A stretch of 64,000 nt of DNA from CAG-488 sp051881315. GTDB lineage: Bacteria; Bacillota; Clostridia; Oscillospirales; Acutalibacteraceae. Positions 27,379-34,988 of this stretch are shown here, one piece after another (the stretch's first letter is position 1; the number at the start of each line of letters is the position of its first letter). The DNA lies in contig JBJEPQ010000056.1 of the NCBI GenBank assembly GCA_051881315.1, positions 87,612-151,611 on the forward strand. The letters run 5' to 3'. Made by a program: the position numbers and the translations under genes. The notes under the pieces were generated by a model that did no database searches, was not told the DNA's origin, and saw nothing but the letters and a program-made list of their open reading frames with translations.

Positions 27379-28119
27379 ATGCTCAGTAAGGATATTATTT
27401 CATCAATGCTTCCCGACACGCTCGTGGAGGTGTATAAGGTTACGGACTCAACAAACACAAGGGCAATCAAGCTCTCGGAAGAAACAGATAAAGCCGTGCT
27501 TGCGGTCTCCGAGGAACAGACTCAGGGACGGGGCAGGCAGGGTAAAAGCTTCTATTCTCCTGCCGGAGGCGGAGTGTATTTTTCACTTGTTCTCCGTCCT
27601 GACGGTGAGCTGAACGATGTGGTTTTCGTCACCTCTGCCGCCGCCGTTGCGGTTGCAAAAACTATTGAGGAAATGACCGGGCTTGAGCCGAAAATTAAGT
27701 GGGTAAACGATGTTTATCTTGACGGCAAAAAGATTTGCGGAATACTTGTGCAGTCCGTCATTCAAGGCGGCAAGGTCAAGGGCGTATGTATCGGCATCGG
27801 CGTTAATATCAGCACCGAGAAATTTCCCGAAGAACTCATCGGACGGGCAGGCTCACTCGGCAGAGAGATAGACCGCAATATTTTTGTTGCAAAGGTGTGT
27901 GAAAAGCTCATCCGCTTCGGAGAAAATATTTCCGACAGAAGCTATCTTGATTATTACAGAAAAAATTCCTGCGTGATCGGCAAGGATATTAAATATTACG
28001 AGAACAACACCGAGCATTTTGCAAGGGCAATCGGTATTGACGATAACGCAAACCTTGTTGTCAGCGAAAACGGAGAAATAAAAAATCTCTCCAGCGGAGA
28101 GATCACAGTAAGATTTTAA
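27379..28119 (+). CDS. birA: Biotin--[acetyl-CoA-carboxylase] ligase
   Basis: 246 residues, the size of a BirA that lacks the N-terminal DNA-binding domain, so it should ligate biotin but not repress biotin genes. Motifs: STNTRA near residue 25, the biotinoyl-AMP loop GRGRQGKSFYSP (about residues 51-62), KWVNDVYLDGKKICGIL with the catalytic lysine (about 105-121), and VCIGIGVNIS. It attaches biotin to acceptor proteins such as carboxylases, none of which is in the window. The ribosome site GAGGTG is 5 bases before the ATG. It is a single-gene unit between its own promoter and a bidirectional terminator. Confidence 0.95.
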   Translation: MLSKDIISSMLPDTLVEVYKVTDSTNTRAIKLSEETDKAVLAVSEEQTQGRGRQGKSFYSPAGGGVYFSLVLRPDGELNDVVFVTSAAAVAVAKTIEEMTGLEPKIKWVNDVYLDGKKICGILVQSVIQGGKVKGVCIGIGVNISTEKFPEELIGRAGSLGREIDRNIFVAKVCEKLIRFGENISDRSYLDYYRKNSCVIGKDIKYYENNTEHFARAIGIDDNANLVVSENGEIKNLSSGEITVRF

Positions 28120-28123
28120 AAAA

Positions 28124-28152
28124 CCGTTCCTTTTCTTTCGGAAAGGGAACGG
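28124..28152. terminator. Bidirectional terminator after birA
   Basis: CCGTTCCTTTTC pairs with GAAAGGGAACGG (12 pairs, one wobble) around a 5-base loop. CTTTTG follows on the plus strand and TTTTTTAAAA on the minus strand. It separates birA from the convergent coiled-coil gene. Confidence 0.85.
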
Positions 28153-28161
28153 CTTTTGTTA

Positions 28162-28818
28162 TCATATATTGTTGTATTTTTCTTCCGTCCTGCGGATAAG
28201 CTCCAGGGCTTCGCTGTTGTCCGATTTTGCAGATTTTCGGGCAGACTTTTTTTCGGCAGATTTTTGTGAAGTTTTCTTCGCCGCAGTTTTTTTCGGCGCA
28301 GTCTTTTTTTCCTTCTTTTCTGCCGCCGACGTCTTGCTCAGAATCTCTTTATAGCTTTTATTGATGCTTCGGTATTCTTTCTTTAAATCGGAAAGCGACG
28401 AAAATGTCTCGCCCAAAAGCATTGAAACGCTGTCGAGATACTCCTGAACGGCGGCGATATTTTCCTTGGCTTCTTCAATCTGTTCAGACGTCATATCCTT
28501 TACCGAATTGCCGAAGAAACGGGCCGACTCAATATAGTTGTCGGAACATTCCTCCGCCTGACGAAGGAAAAGCTTGGACGGTTGATTTTTTTTGATACCC
28601 TTCTCATGCTCGGAAATTTCCCGTGACAGCTCGGATATTTCAATGTCTTTTTCGGCAATTTCCGACCTGAGACGCTCCGCCTCTGCCCTCAGCGAGTCAA
28701 GCTTTTCGGAATCTTTTTTCGCTCTGTTAAGCTTGATCTGCAAGGCATTGATATGATTCATAACATCGGCGCAGTCATAGCCGCCGAACATCACTTTTTT
28801 CAGGATAACTTCCTGCAT
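28162..28818 (-). CDS. DivIVA-like coiled-coil protein with histone-like Lys/Ala-rich tail
   Basis: 218 residues from the ATG at 28818 (AAGGAG 10 bases upstream; the ATG three codons further out is too close to it). The N-terminus KKVMFGGYDCADVMNHINAL resembles the short membrane-targeting start of DivIVA/GpsB proteins, followed by a coiled coil (about residues 22-75) and a second helical region (about 85-155). Residues about 157-195 are a run of KKTAPKKTAAKKT-type repeats like histone H1 tails, which usually bind DNA or other polyanions. A role linking chromosome or wall synthesis to the division site is possible; inference. It follows mscL by 19 bases and is probably co-transcribed with it. 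Confidence 0.75.
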   Translation of the reverse strand: MQEVILKKVMFGGYDCADVMNHINALQIKLNRAKKDSEKLDSLRAEAERLRSEIAEKDIEISELSREISEHEKGIKKNQPSKLFLRQAEECSDNYIESARFFGNSVKDMTSEQIEEAKENIAAVQEYLDSVSMLLGETFSSLSDLKKEYRSINKSYKEILSKTSAAEKKEKKTAPKKTAAKKTSQKSAEKKSARKSAKSDNSEALELIRRTEEKYNNI

Positions 28819-28836
28819 AACGGACATTCTCCTTAT

Positions 28837-29262
28837 TTATTCAACATCGGAGGTACAGTGAGGACACTTGACAGCCTCGATGTCGATTTCGGATTTGCAG
28901 TAGGGGCAAACCTTGGTTGTGGGAGCAGGCTCCTCCTCCTCGGGCTTCTTGCGAAGACGCTCGGAAACATCGTTGATAACCTTGATGATAGCGAAGATAA
29001 CAAGAGCCATAATGAAGAAGTTGATGATGGCTGTGATGAACTTGCCGTAGTTTATTGTTGCTTCACCGATCTTGACTGCAAGAGATGAAAAATCAACCTT
29101 GCCTAAAATGATACCGAGAAGCGGAGTAACGATATCGTCAACAAGCGAGCTGACTATCGCCTGGAACGCACCGCCGATGATAACGCCGACTGCAAGATCA
29201 ATAACGTTGCCTCGCATAATAAACTTCTTAAATTCCGCAAAAAATCCTTTTTCTTTTGACAT
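28837..29262 (-). CDS. mscL: Large-conductance mechanosensitive channel MscL with C-terminal zinc ribbon
   Basis: 141 residues. The N-terminal part is typical MscL: the cytoplasmic helix start FFAEFKKFIMRGNVIDLAVGVIIGGAF forming TM1, and TM2 ITAIINFFIMALVIFAIIKVINDVSERL. MscL opens under membrane tension to release solutes on osmotic downshock. After the C-terminal helix an acidic linker (PEEEEPAPTT) leads to a zinc ribbon CPYCKSEIDIEAVKCPHC, two CxxC pairs, which the well-studied channels lack. The ring of five subunits would carry five such knuckles inside the cell. GGGTGG ribosome site, own promoter upstream, followed by the DivIVA-like gene. Confidence 0.95.
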   Translation of the reverse strand: MSKEKGFFAEFKKFIMRGNVIDLAVGVIIGGAFQAIVSSLVDDIVTPLLGIILGKVDFSSLAVKIGEATINYGKFITAIINFFIMALVIFAIIKVINDVSERLRKKPEEEEPAPTTKVCPYCKSEIDIEAVKCPHCTSDVE

Positions 29263-29292
29263 AACCGAACCACCCTATAATTATTTTTAATT

Positions 29293-29321
29293 ATATTAGC
29301 ATATCTGTTATTTTTTTTCAA
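29293..29321 (-). promoter_or_regulatory. Sigma-A promoter of mscL
   Basis: TTGAAA (29316-29321) and TAATAT (29293-29298) with a 17-base spacer and a TGC just before the -10 box (extended -10), 30 bases upstream of the mscL start. Confidence 0.7.
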
Positions 29322-29380
29322 TAATTTAAATGAATATTACGCAAAATTTTTTGGATTCAGTCGGATTATGGTCTGAAAAA

Positions 29381-31345
29381 TCAGTTGTTGTAATACAGAT
29401 CGTTGTCGGTATAACGGCAAAGAGGATAGGCAATCTCCTGCGTAGGAATATCATCTGCACCGTAATCGGATACCAGTCCGATCGGTGAGGAAATTTCAAC
29501 CGGCTTTGCCGCATCGCTCGGTTCGGCGCACAGCGTCACGGCAAAGGAGGAAATCTTCGCTTTTCCTGCCTCCGACGCTCCGAGCATAAGCGTGAAGTAC
29601 ACCTCCTCGCAGAAGGTGTTGTCCTCGGAAAAATTGTAGCTGGTGAAATATGCCTGAAGCACGCTCGACACGGGAATGATGTGCGTACCTGCCGTCAGTT
29701 CGATTTCCTGCATAAACTGCAAAGCTGTTTTCCTGTCGCTGAACTCAAGCTCAGAAGAAAATTTTTGATAAAGCACGGGGTTTATCTTCACCGTACACGC
29801 TTCCTCGGCTTCGACCGTTACATAACCGCTGAGAAAAATATTGCACGGGAAATCAAGGCTGAGCTTATACGATGAAATCGGCATTTTTTCAAGCTCGGAG
29901 GTTCCGTTCACGGTGAAAACATCGTCTGCTCCGCTCTTTTTCCACGAGATATGTTTGATGAACGGCTGAGGTTTCCTTTTGGGAAGAAATCGGCTGTTCC
30001 GAACCATAACGGCAATCGTATTTCCGATAAATTCGGTGTATTTTGTTATGCAGTAATTTGTCATTGCGCCGCCGTAAAGGTTGGTCGTCCACACAAGTTG
30101 ACAGGCATTTACCCCGTAGGTGTCAGCCGCATAGTCCGACATATACGGATTGATCGAGGCGGCAAGCACCGCTTCGTCGGTGTAGTCGGAATAGTCATAT
30201 TCATAATTGAAATTATTGACAAGATCCGCAAGCGCCGTTATGCAGTTTGCGTGCTGACGGGGATAAAAAATTGTTCGTCCGGCATATGTAGCGTTGCTTG
30301 TGTGAAGCTCCATAACGGCACAGAGCTTATCGTTCTTTATGCTTTCAAGATATGCCATAACAACCTGAGTTTCTTTCTGATCGGCTGCGGAATCACCCTT
30401 TTTTATTCTCACGCACTCGTCCCATTTATACGGAAAATTGTACTCGACATTCATTCCGTTTTTGTTGTAGGCAAGTCCCTGTGACAGTCCGTAAGGATTG
30501 ACGGCAGGAATCACGGTGATCTTCACCTTTTCGTGAAGCATACGAAGCGTGTCGTCACTATCATAGTCACGGCAGAGGCAGTCAAGAAAATGTGAAAGAG
30601 CAAGCAGAGCGCATTTATCCATTCCGTGAAAACAGGTTGCGATCAAAATCGACTTTTCGTACACGGCAGGCGAAAAGGAATAGGCATAAATAATATTTTC
30701 ATCGTCGGTGTCCGTACCGAGCACCTCCCTCGTCACATAATCGGGGAAATCGGCAAGAAGCGGATTTAGCCTGAAGTCAAGGTAATCCTCATACGGCACC
30801 TTGTATTTTGAAAGCGGCGCAACACCCTCCGAGTCGGTAAACTCCGTCGGCAAATACCAGTCGGGCGTCAGACCTGCCGCCTTAACTCCGCTCGCATTTT
30901 TGATTTTTTCTATCTCCTCTGAAACCCTCTGCGACAGGCGGTTTTTATACTCCTCGGCAGACCTCTCCAGCTCCTTAACGGCATTGATAACGAGGTTGCT
31001 GTCCTCCTCTATCCACTCGCCCATCGCCTCGACGCCCTCCTCAACGTGATGAGCCACGGAATTGGTCGTGATAATAACATCATCGTCGCTGATACCGAAA
31101 ACGCCGATTTGCAGTATGCCCTCTTTTTCGATGCACGGTGACGGGATTGTGCAGGCGTCGTTTTCAAGAGTGACACGGTAGTTATCCGCACCGCCCACTG
31201 AGAACACAGCCGTTTTCGCAAAGCCGTCCCATGCTTCGTCAAAGGTGAATTGGCAGGTATCATAATTTACACTTCCGCCCGTTGTGATGCAGTCCTCTGT
31301 TATTTTCAGTCGGTTTCCCTCGACCGACAATTTAATTATGTTCAT
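29381..31345 (-). CDS. Chimeric protein: phage-baseplate-like N-terminus fused to an M14-type carboxypeptidase domain
   Basis: 654 residues from the ATG at 31345, which has AGGAGG 9 bases upstream; the ATG at 31354 touches that site. Residues 1 to about 105 look like the N-terminal domain of phage baseplate/tail proteins (GGSVNYDTCQFTFDEAWDGF, CTIPSPCIEKEGILQIGVFG), followed by a helical linker to about 155. Residues about 165-460 resemble M14 zinc carboxypeptidases: FHGMD in place of HxxE, NPYGLSQG with NGMNVEYNFP in place of NRNFP, and MELHTS for the third ligand. Asp replaces the zinc-binding Glu and the substrate Arg is missing, so activity is uncertain. A beta-rich C-terminal domain follows. 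Last gene of a three-gene cassette; no signal peptide. Confidence 0.7.
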   Translation of the reverse strand: MNIIKLSVEGNRLKITEDCITTGGSVNYDTCQFTFDEAWDGFAKTAVFSVGGADNYRVTLENDACTIPSPCIEKEGILQIGVFGISDDDVIITTNSVAHHVEEGVEAMGEWIEEDSNLVINAVKELERSAEEYKNRLSQRVSEEIEKIKNASGVKAAGLTPDWYLPTEFTDSEGVAPLSKYKVPYEDYLDFRLNPLLADFPDYVTREVLGTDTDDENIIYAYSFSPAVYEKSILIATCFHGMDKCALLALSHFLDCLCRDYDSDDTLRMLHEKVKITVIPAVNPYGLSQGLAYNKNGMNVEYNFPYKWDECVRIKKGDSAADQKETQVVMAYLESIKNDKLCAVMELHTSNATYAGRTIFYPRQHANCITALADLVNNFNYEYDYSDYTDEAVLAASINPYMSDYAADTYGVNACQLVWTTNLYGGAMTNYCITKYTEFIGNTIAVMVRNSRFLPKRKPQPFIKHISWKKSGADDVFTVNGTSELEKMPISSYKLSLDFPCNIFLSGYVTVEAEEACTVKINPVLYQKFSSELEFSDRKTALQFMQEIELTAGTHIIPVSSVLQAYFTSYNFSEDNTFCEEVYFTLMLGASEAGKAKISSFAVTLCAEPSDAAKPVEISSPIGLVSDYGADDIPTQEIAYPLCRYTDNDLYYNN

Positions 31346-31346
31346 A

Positions 31347-31574
31347 TCAAACATCCTCCTTGTTATAATAATTGATCAGTTTTTTTCCTATTGCGGCAAG
31401 CTCACGCTTCTGGTCATAGAAAATCGTCAGCTTGCGCTTTGTTTCATAGGTTTTCAGGTAGTTTCCCGAAGCATAGGACTCCTTCAAAACCTTCCTGTAT
31501 TTTTTTATCAGCTCATCTATCAGCTTTGCGGAGTCAAGGTATTCTTCGCCCAGCTCCTCTAAGGTCTTTTGCAC
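31347..31574 (-). CDS. Small helical protein of unknown function
   Basis: 75 residues, nearly all helical and charged, with many Lys, Glu, Leu and Tyr (YLDSAKLIDELIKKYRKVL). I do not recognise a family, though proteins of this kind accompany phage and mobile-element regulators. Its start lies inside the end of the upstream regulator gene (16-base overlap) and its TGA is one base before the ATG of the phage-like/M14 gene, so all three are translationally coupled. It may be a partner or chaperone of either neighbour. Confidence 0.7.
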   Translation of the reverse strand: MQKTLEELGEEYLDSAKLIDELIKKYRKVLKESYASGNYLKTYETKRKLTIFYDQKRELAAIGKKLINYYNKEDV

Positions 31575-32203
31575 GAATAGTCCCCTCTCCCGTTTTTAAA
31601 ACGCATTTCAATCTCAGCGTTGAAAAGAGCGGAATACCTGATCGCCGTTGTCAGCGACGGGAGCTTTTTTCCCGATTCGATTTCAGAAAGCTCACGAACA
31701 CTTATTTTCAGATTTGCAGAGAGCCGTTGCTCGCTGATTGCATAAGAAATCCTCAGATTTCTAAGCTCGGCACAGAAAGAATTTGTGTTCCCGTTTTTTG
31801 CGGCGCAGATCTCCAACGCTCTGTTCACCTGCAAAGGAACAAGCTCCGCCTTTGCAATATCGTTCTGATACTCGATCAGCGGCGTCATCAGTCGAACTAT
31901 GCCTTCGTTTGCTCTCATCAGAGTTTGATAAGCGTTCGGCTGACTTACTCCGAGGGCTTTGCCGATCTGCGAGGTGTTCATTCCGTCGTAAAGATAGAGC
32001 TTCATCACCCTTTTCTGTATCGGCGTCAGCTCGTTTTCAATGATTTTTTCAACGATCTTTGCTGTTGTCAGCTCACGGAGCCTGAACACGAATTCGTCCA
32101 GAGTTTCAAGAGCCTCCTCCTCGGAAAGACCTCCGAGCCGCATACACCGCAATGCGGTTTTCGCCTCCTCCACAGAAATAATTTTTTCAGAAATGTTATT
32201 CAT
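31559..32203 (-). CDS. Double-HTH regulator: sigma-70 region 4-like plus XRE domain
   Basis: 214 residues from the ATG at 32203, with GGAGG 5 bases upstream. Residues about 55-100 (LTPIQKRVMKLYLYDGMNTSQIGKALGVSQPNAYQTL) form a sigma-region-4/LuxR-type helix-turn-helix. Residues about 150-205 (AISEQRLSANLKISVRELSEIESGKKLPSLTTAIRYSALF) form an XRE/Cro-type domain. Two DNA-binding domains of different types in one small protein is unusual. It heads the three-gene cassette and probably controls it. A GTCCG/CGGAC inverted repeat just upstream could be its site. Confidence 0.8.
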   Translation of the reverse strand: MNNISEKIISVEEAKTALRCMRLGGLSEEEALETLDEFVFRLRELTTAKIVEKIIENELTPIQKRVMKLYLYDGMNTSQIGKALGVSQPNAYQTLMRANEGIVRLMTPLIEYQNDIAKAELVPLQVNRALEICAAKNGNTNSFCAELRNLRISYAISEQRLSANLKISVRELSEIESGKKLPSLTTAIRYSALFNAEIEMRFKNGRGDYSCKRP

Positions 32204-32236
32204 TTTAACCTCCGACAACATTATTATCGGTCTTTC

Positions 32237-32247
32237 GTCCGACGGAC
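32237..32247. promoter_or_regulatory. Possible operator upstream of the double-HTH regulator
   Basis: GTCCGACGGAC is an 11-base inverted repeat (GTCCG/CGGAC) between an AT-rich TATTATATG-type -10 region and the start of the regulator gene. Autoregulation is inference; the repeat is short. Confidence 0.3.
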
Positions 32248-32318
32248 ATATAATAATTCCAAAACTGTCTTTTACACGGATATAGAGTTTTTTCGGTTAT
32301 TGTCGGCATATTTCGGCT

Positions 32319-32350
32319 AAAAAAAGAGCCGCCGCAATAAGCGACAGCTC
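32319..32350 (-). terminator. Terminator of the lipase-HD operon
   Basis: GAGCTGTCGC and GCGGCGGCTC form a 10-bp stem with two wobbles and a TTATT loop, followed by seven Ts on the minus strand, 18 bases after the HD-protein stop. Confidence 0.85.
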
Positions 32351-32368
32351 ACAATAATATTCTTTCTA

Positions 32369-32953
32369 TTAAATTTTCTCTATTTCAGCGGCTATATCCG
32401 CTTCGCAGGAGCGCATTGCTTCAATCGTTTTCTCCCAAAGCACCGTCAGCTCCCAGCCGAGCATTTCCGCTCCCTTTTCAATGACCTCACGGGAACAGCC
32501 TGCGGCAAACTTTTTGTCCTTATACTTCTTTTTGAGGCTCTTGACCTCCATATCCATAACGCTCTTTGAAGGTCTCATCAAAGCCGCCGCTCCGATAAGT
32601 CCCGTAAGCTCGTCCACCGCATAGAGAACCTTTTCCATTTCATGCTCCGGCTTAACGTCAACCGTCAGATCATAGCCGTGAGAACAGATCGCATGGATCA
32701 TATCCTCCCCTACTCCCGCCTCACGCAGAAGCTCGGGAGCCTTTATGCAATGCTGATCCGGATACTGTTCAAAATCTATATCGTGAAGCAGTCCGACTAT
32801 GCCCCAGAACTCAGCGTCCTCACCGTAGCCGAGGTCGTTTGCGTACCATTTCATAACTCCCTCAACGGTCAGACCGTGCTGAAGATGAAATCTTTCGCTG
32901 TTGTACTTTTTCAGAAGCTCAAAGGCTTCCTCTCTTGTGATATTGCTTTTCAT
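32369..32953 (-). CDS. HD-domain metal-dependent phosphohydrolase
   Basis: 194 residues. HD-domain ligands are seen in order: H in RFHLQHG (first His), LLHDIDFE (the His-Asp pair, about residue 56), a further His in ICSHGY and the last Asp in YAVDELTGL. Such proteins (HDIG type) remove phosphate from nucleotides or related substrates; the substrate is unknown. I start at the ATG at 32953 because AGAGGTG lies 6 bases upstream, while the GTG three codons earlier lies inside that site. It is 12 bases after the lipase-like gene and ends at a clear terminator, so the two form an operon. Confidence 0.85.
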   Translation of the reverse strand: MKSNITREEAFELLKKYNSERFHLQHGLTVEGVMKWYANDLGYGEDAEFWGIVGLLHDIDFEQYPDQHCIKAPELLREAGVGEDMIHAICSHGYDLTVDVKPEHEMEKVLYAVDELTGLIGAAALMRPSKSVMDMEVKSLKKKYKDKKFAAGCSREVIEKGAEMLGWELTVLWEKTIEAMRSCEADIAAEIEKI

Positions 32954-32965
32954 CAGGAACACCTC

Positions 32966-34879
32966 TTATATAATATTAAAGACCAAAGCCTTTAACGCAT
33001 TGTAAACCATTGTTATCAGCTTTTGCATACCGGGCTGAGAAATAAATTTCAGTATAAAAACAAGCAGACTGTCCTGCGGAGAATTGCTTTCAACTATCGG
33101 ATTTTCGCTGTTAAAGCTGACCTTTTCTCCGTTCATCACCGTGAAATCAAAGGTCCTTGAGCCTATCGGAGTGACTGCACCGACCTGAACATAGTTCACA
33201 GTCACCTCAGTCTTAACTCCCGAAGCGCACGGAATTTCACCCTTAAACGGAATTTCAATTTTTCCGCCGACAGGTATCTCTTTCAAGAACGAATTGTCAA
33301 AATCAAGCTCCATTCCGCCGCACGAAACGGAAACAATCCTCAAAGGATATTTTTTAGAGCAGTTTTCAACAACAAGCGTGTTGTCAGCCTGAGAAACATA
33401 ACCCTCAACGCTGTTGTTGAAGTGTGCAAACACAGCCTGACATCTGTTTGTGTCGGCGTGGAACTGCGGGAACTCCTTGTAGGTGTATATATCAATTCGG
33501 TCGTCCGTAAACATCAGTCTTGTGATAAGCTCGGTGTTGTAGTCGCTCTTGACCGTCATTCCGTGATAGAAGCCGTCAACAAACCAAGTGTATTCGGGCA
33601 GGTAGCAGGTTGAAGCGTCAACCTCCATTGACGGAGAAAGATGATTGTGTGACTTATCACGGCAAACGGTTTTGAGCGTTTCATATCCGTTCGCAAACCT
33701 CTTTCCGAACGGAGCGCAGGCCGCACCGGTTGACGAGGACGCCGAGATAATTGCATCTCCGGCTTCGCCTCTGCCCACGATATCCTTGTTGCCCATACCT
33801 GCAATAATGTAGACGTTTATTCCTGCGTCAACGCAAGCCTGAAGCCTTTGTGCCATAGAGGGATAAATCTCCCTGTGGAAGCGATCGCTTTTCTCAAGCA
33901 ACGGTGCTGACTCCTCTGAATTGAAGCAGGTATTCCTGATACTTTCGTAATCGTTCGCAGGAACAAAATCGAGCATACTGCCCCAGTAACCCATTACGTT
34001 TTTGATATACGGAAGCAAACAGCCGAGAACCTCGTCGATAAAATTCAAATTCTCGTTTGACAAAAGCCAATGATAGTCATTTTCATACATCATACCGTTT
34101 TCGATGAAATAAAGAAGATTTTCTTCATCGAATTTGATGTTGCCCGTGTAGAAACCGTATGCAACAGTTGAGCCGCCAATCGCAGGAATGGTCAGCAAAA
34201 CATTATTGATTTTATCGGCTTTTTTCTCGCCGTAAAGATTGAGAAAGGTTGCCCCGACCTGTCCGCCGTGGCTCACACAGTAAATATTTACCTTTTCGGC
34301 TCCGGTGTACTCAAGCACGCTGTCAATGTATCTGTCAAGATCGGCGGCACATTTTTCAACATTCATTCTGAAATCGGTGCTGAAATTGAAGATATATTCG
34401 TTCCAGTCCTCACCGATATAACTGCCGAACATCGCCATGATCTCCTGCTCATACATATATTTTCCGTCCTCGTTTTTGAGCAGATAGGTGTTGCTTGAAT
34501 CCGCCGCAGTTGATGTGTATGTATGGATATCATAAGCACTTGTTCCGTCGGGATTGCATCTCATATGTTCAAACATCTGCGCAAACTCAACGCCTACGGT
34601 ATCGGCGATAAGCTGAGCGTTTCCCTCTGTCAGCTCCTTAACGCCTTTGGCAAGATCTATCGAACGTGCAAGCACCCTTTTCAAAATAAGCTCGGTGTCA
34701 ATTCCCCAGACGTGAGTTTTTGTACCGTCCTCATTTTGCATATAAAGTCCCGATGACGAGTAGCCCGGCACAATGATTATCGGGTAAAACTCCTCACGGT
34801 CAATTACTGCCGCAAAGCTTTGAACACTCAGCGTTAATGCGATAATAATGCTTAGAATTACTGCTATTGTTTTCTTCAT
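32966..34879 (-). CDS. Secreted alpha/beta-hydrolase, LCAT/lipase-like
   Basis: 637 residues with a signal peptide (MKKTIAVILSIIIALTLSVQSFA, cleavage near residue 24). The hydrolase fold begins at FYPIIIVPGYSSSGLY (oxyanion region) and the nucleophile elbow is IYCVSHGGQVG (about residues 200-210), with Ser where GxSxG is expected; the first Gly is Cys. This looks like the LCAT/phospholipase group. A beta-rich domain (about 490-590) and a hydrophobic C-terminal stretch FILKFISQPGMQKLITMVYNALKALVFNII may hold it at the membrane. Probably acts on lipids or esters outside the cell; substrate unknown. Operon with the HD hydrolase downstream. Confidence 0.8.
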   Translation of the reverse strand: MKKTIAVILSIIIALTLSVQSFAAVIDREEFYPIIIVPGYSSSGLYMQNEDGTKTHVWGIDTELILKRVLARSIDLAKGVKELTEGNAQLIADTVGVEFAQMFEHMRCNPDGTSAYDIHTYTSTAADSSNTYLLKNEDGKYMYEQEIMAMFGSYIGEDWNEYIFNFSTDFRMNVEKCAADLDRYIDSVLEYTGAEKVNIYCVSHGGQVGATFLNLYGEKKADKINNVLLTIPAIGGSTVAYGFYTGNIKFDEENLLYFIENGMMYENDYHWLLSNENLNFIDEVLGCLLPYIKNVMGYWGSMLDFVPANDYESIRNTCFNSEESAPLLEKSDRFHREIYPSMAQRLQACVDAGINVYIIAGMGNKDIVGRGEAGDAIISASSSTGAACAPFGKRFANGYETLKTVCRDKSHNHLSPSMEVDASTCYLPEYTWFVDGFYHGMTVKSDYNTELITRLMFTDDRIDIYTYKEFPQFHADTNRCQAVFAHFNNSVEGYVSQADNTLVVENCSKKYPLRIVSVSCGGMELDFDNSFLKEIPVGGKIEIPFKGEIPCASGVKTEVTVNYVQVGAVTPIGSRTFDFTVMNGEKVSFNSENPIVESNSPQDSLLVFILKFISQPGMQKLITMVYNALKALVFNII

Positions 34880-34939
34880 ATTGCCCTCTCCTATAAAAAC
34901 TATACCGCTATTATATCACCGCTTGAACAGGTTTTCAAC

Positions 34940-34980
34940 AATAAAAACAACTGCCGTATTCGCTGAATGAACACGGCAGT
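34940..34980 (-). terminator. Terminator of the MacA/MacB-like operon
   Basis: ACTGCCGT pairs with ACGGCAGT (8 bp), with an inner ATTC/GAAT stem, followed by TGTTTTTAT on the minus strand, 9 bases after the permease stop. Confidence 0.75.
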
Positions 34981-34988
34981 CAAATTAT

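Noticed and set aside
29381..32203. Prophage or tailocin
   Set aside because: Only one phage-like domain is present; no capsid, terminase, tail, integrase or lysis genes lie around it.
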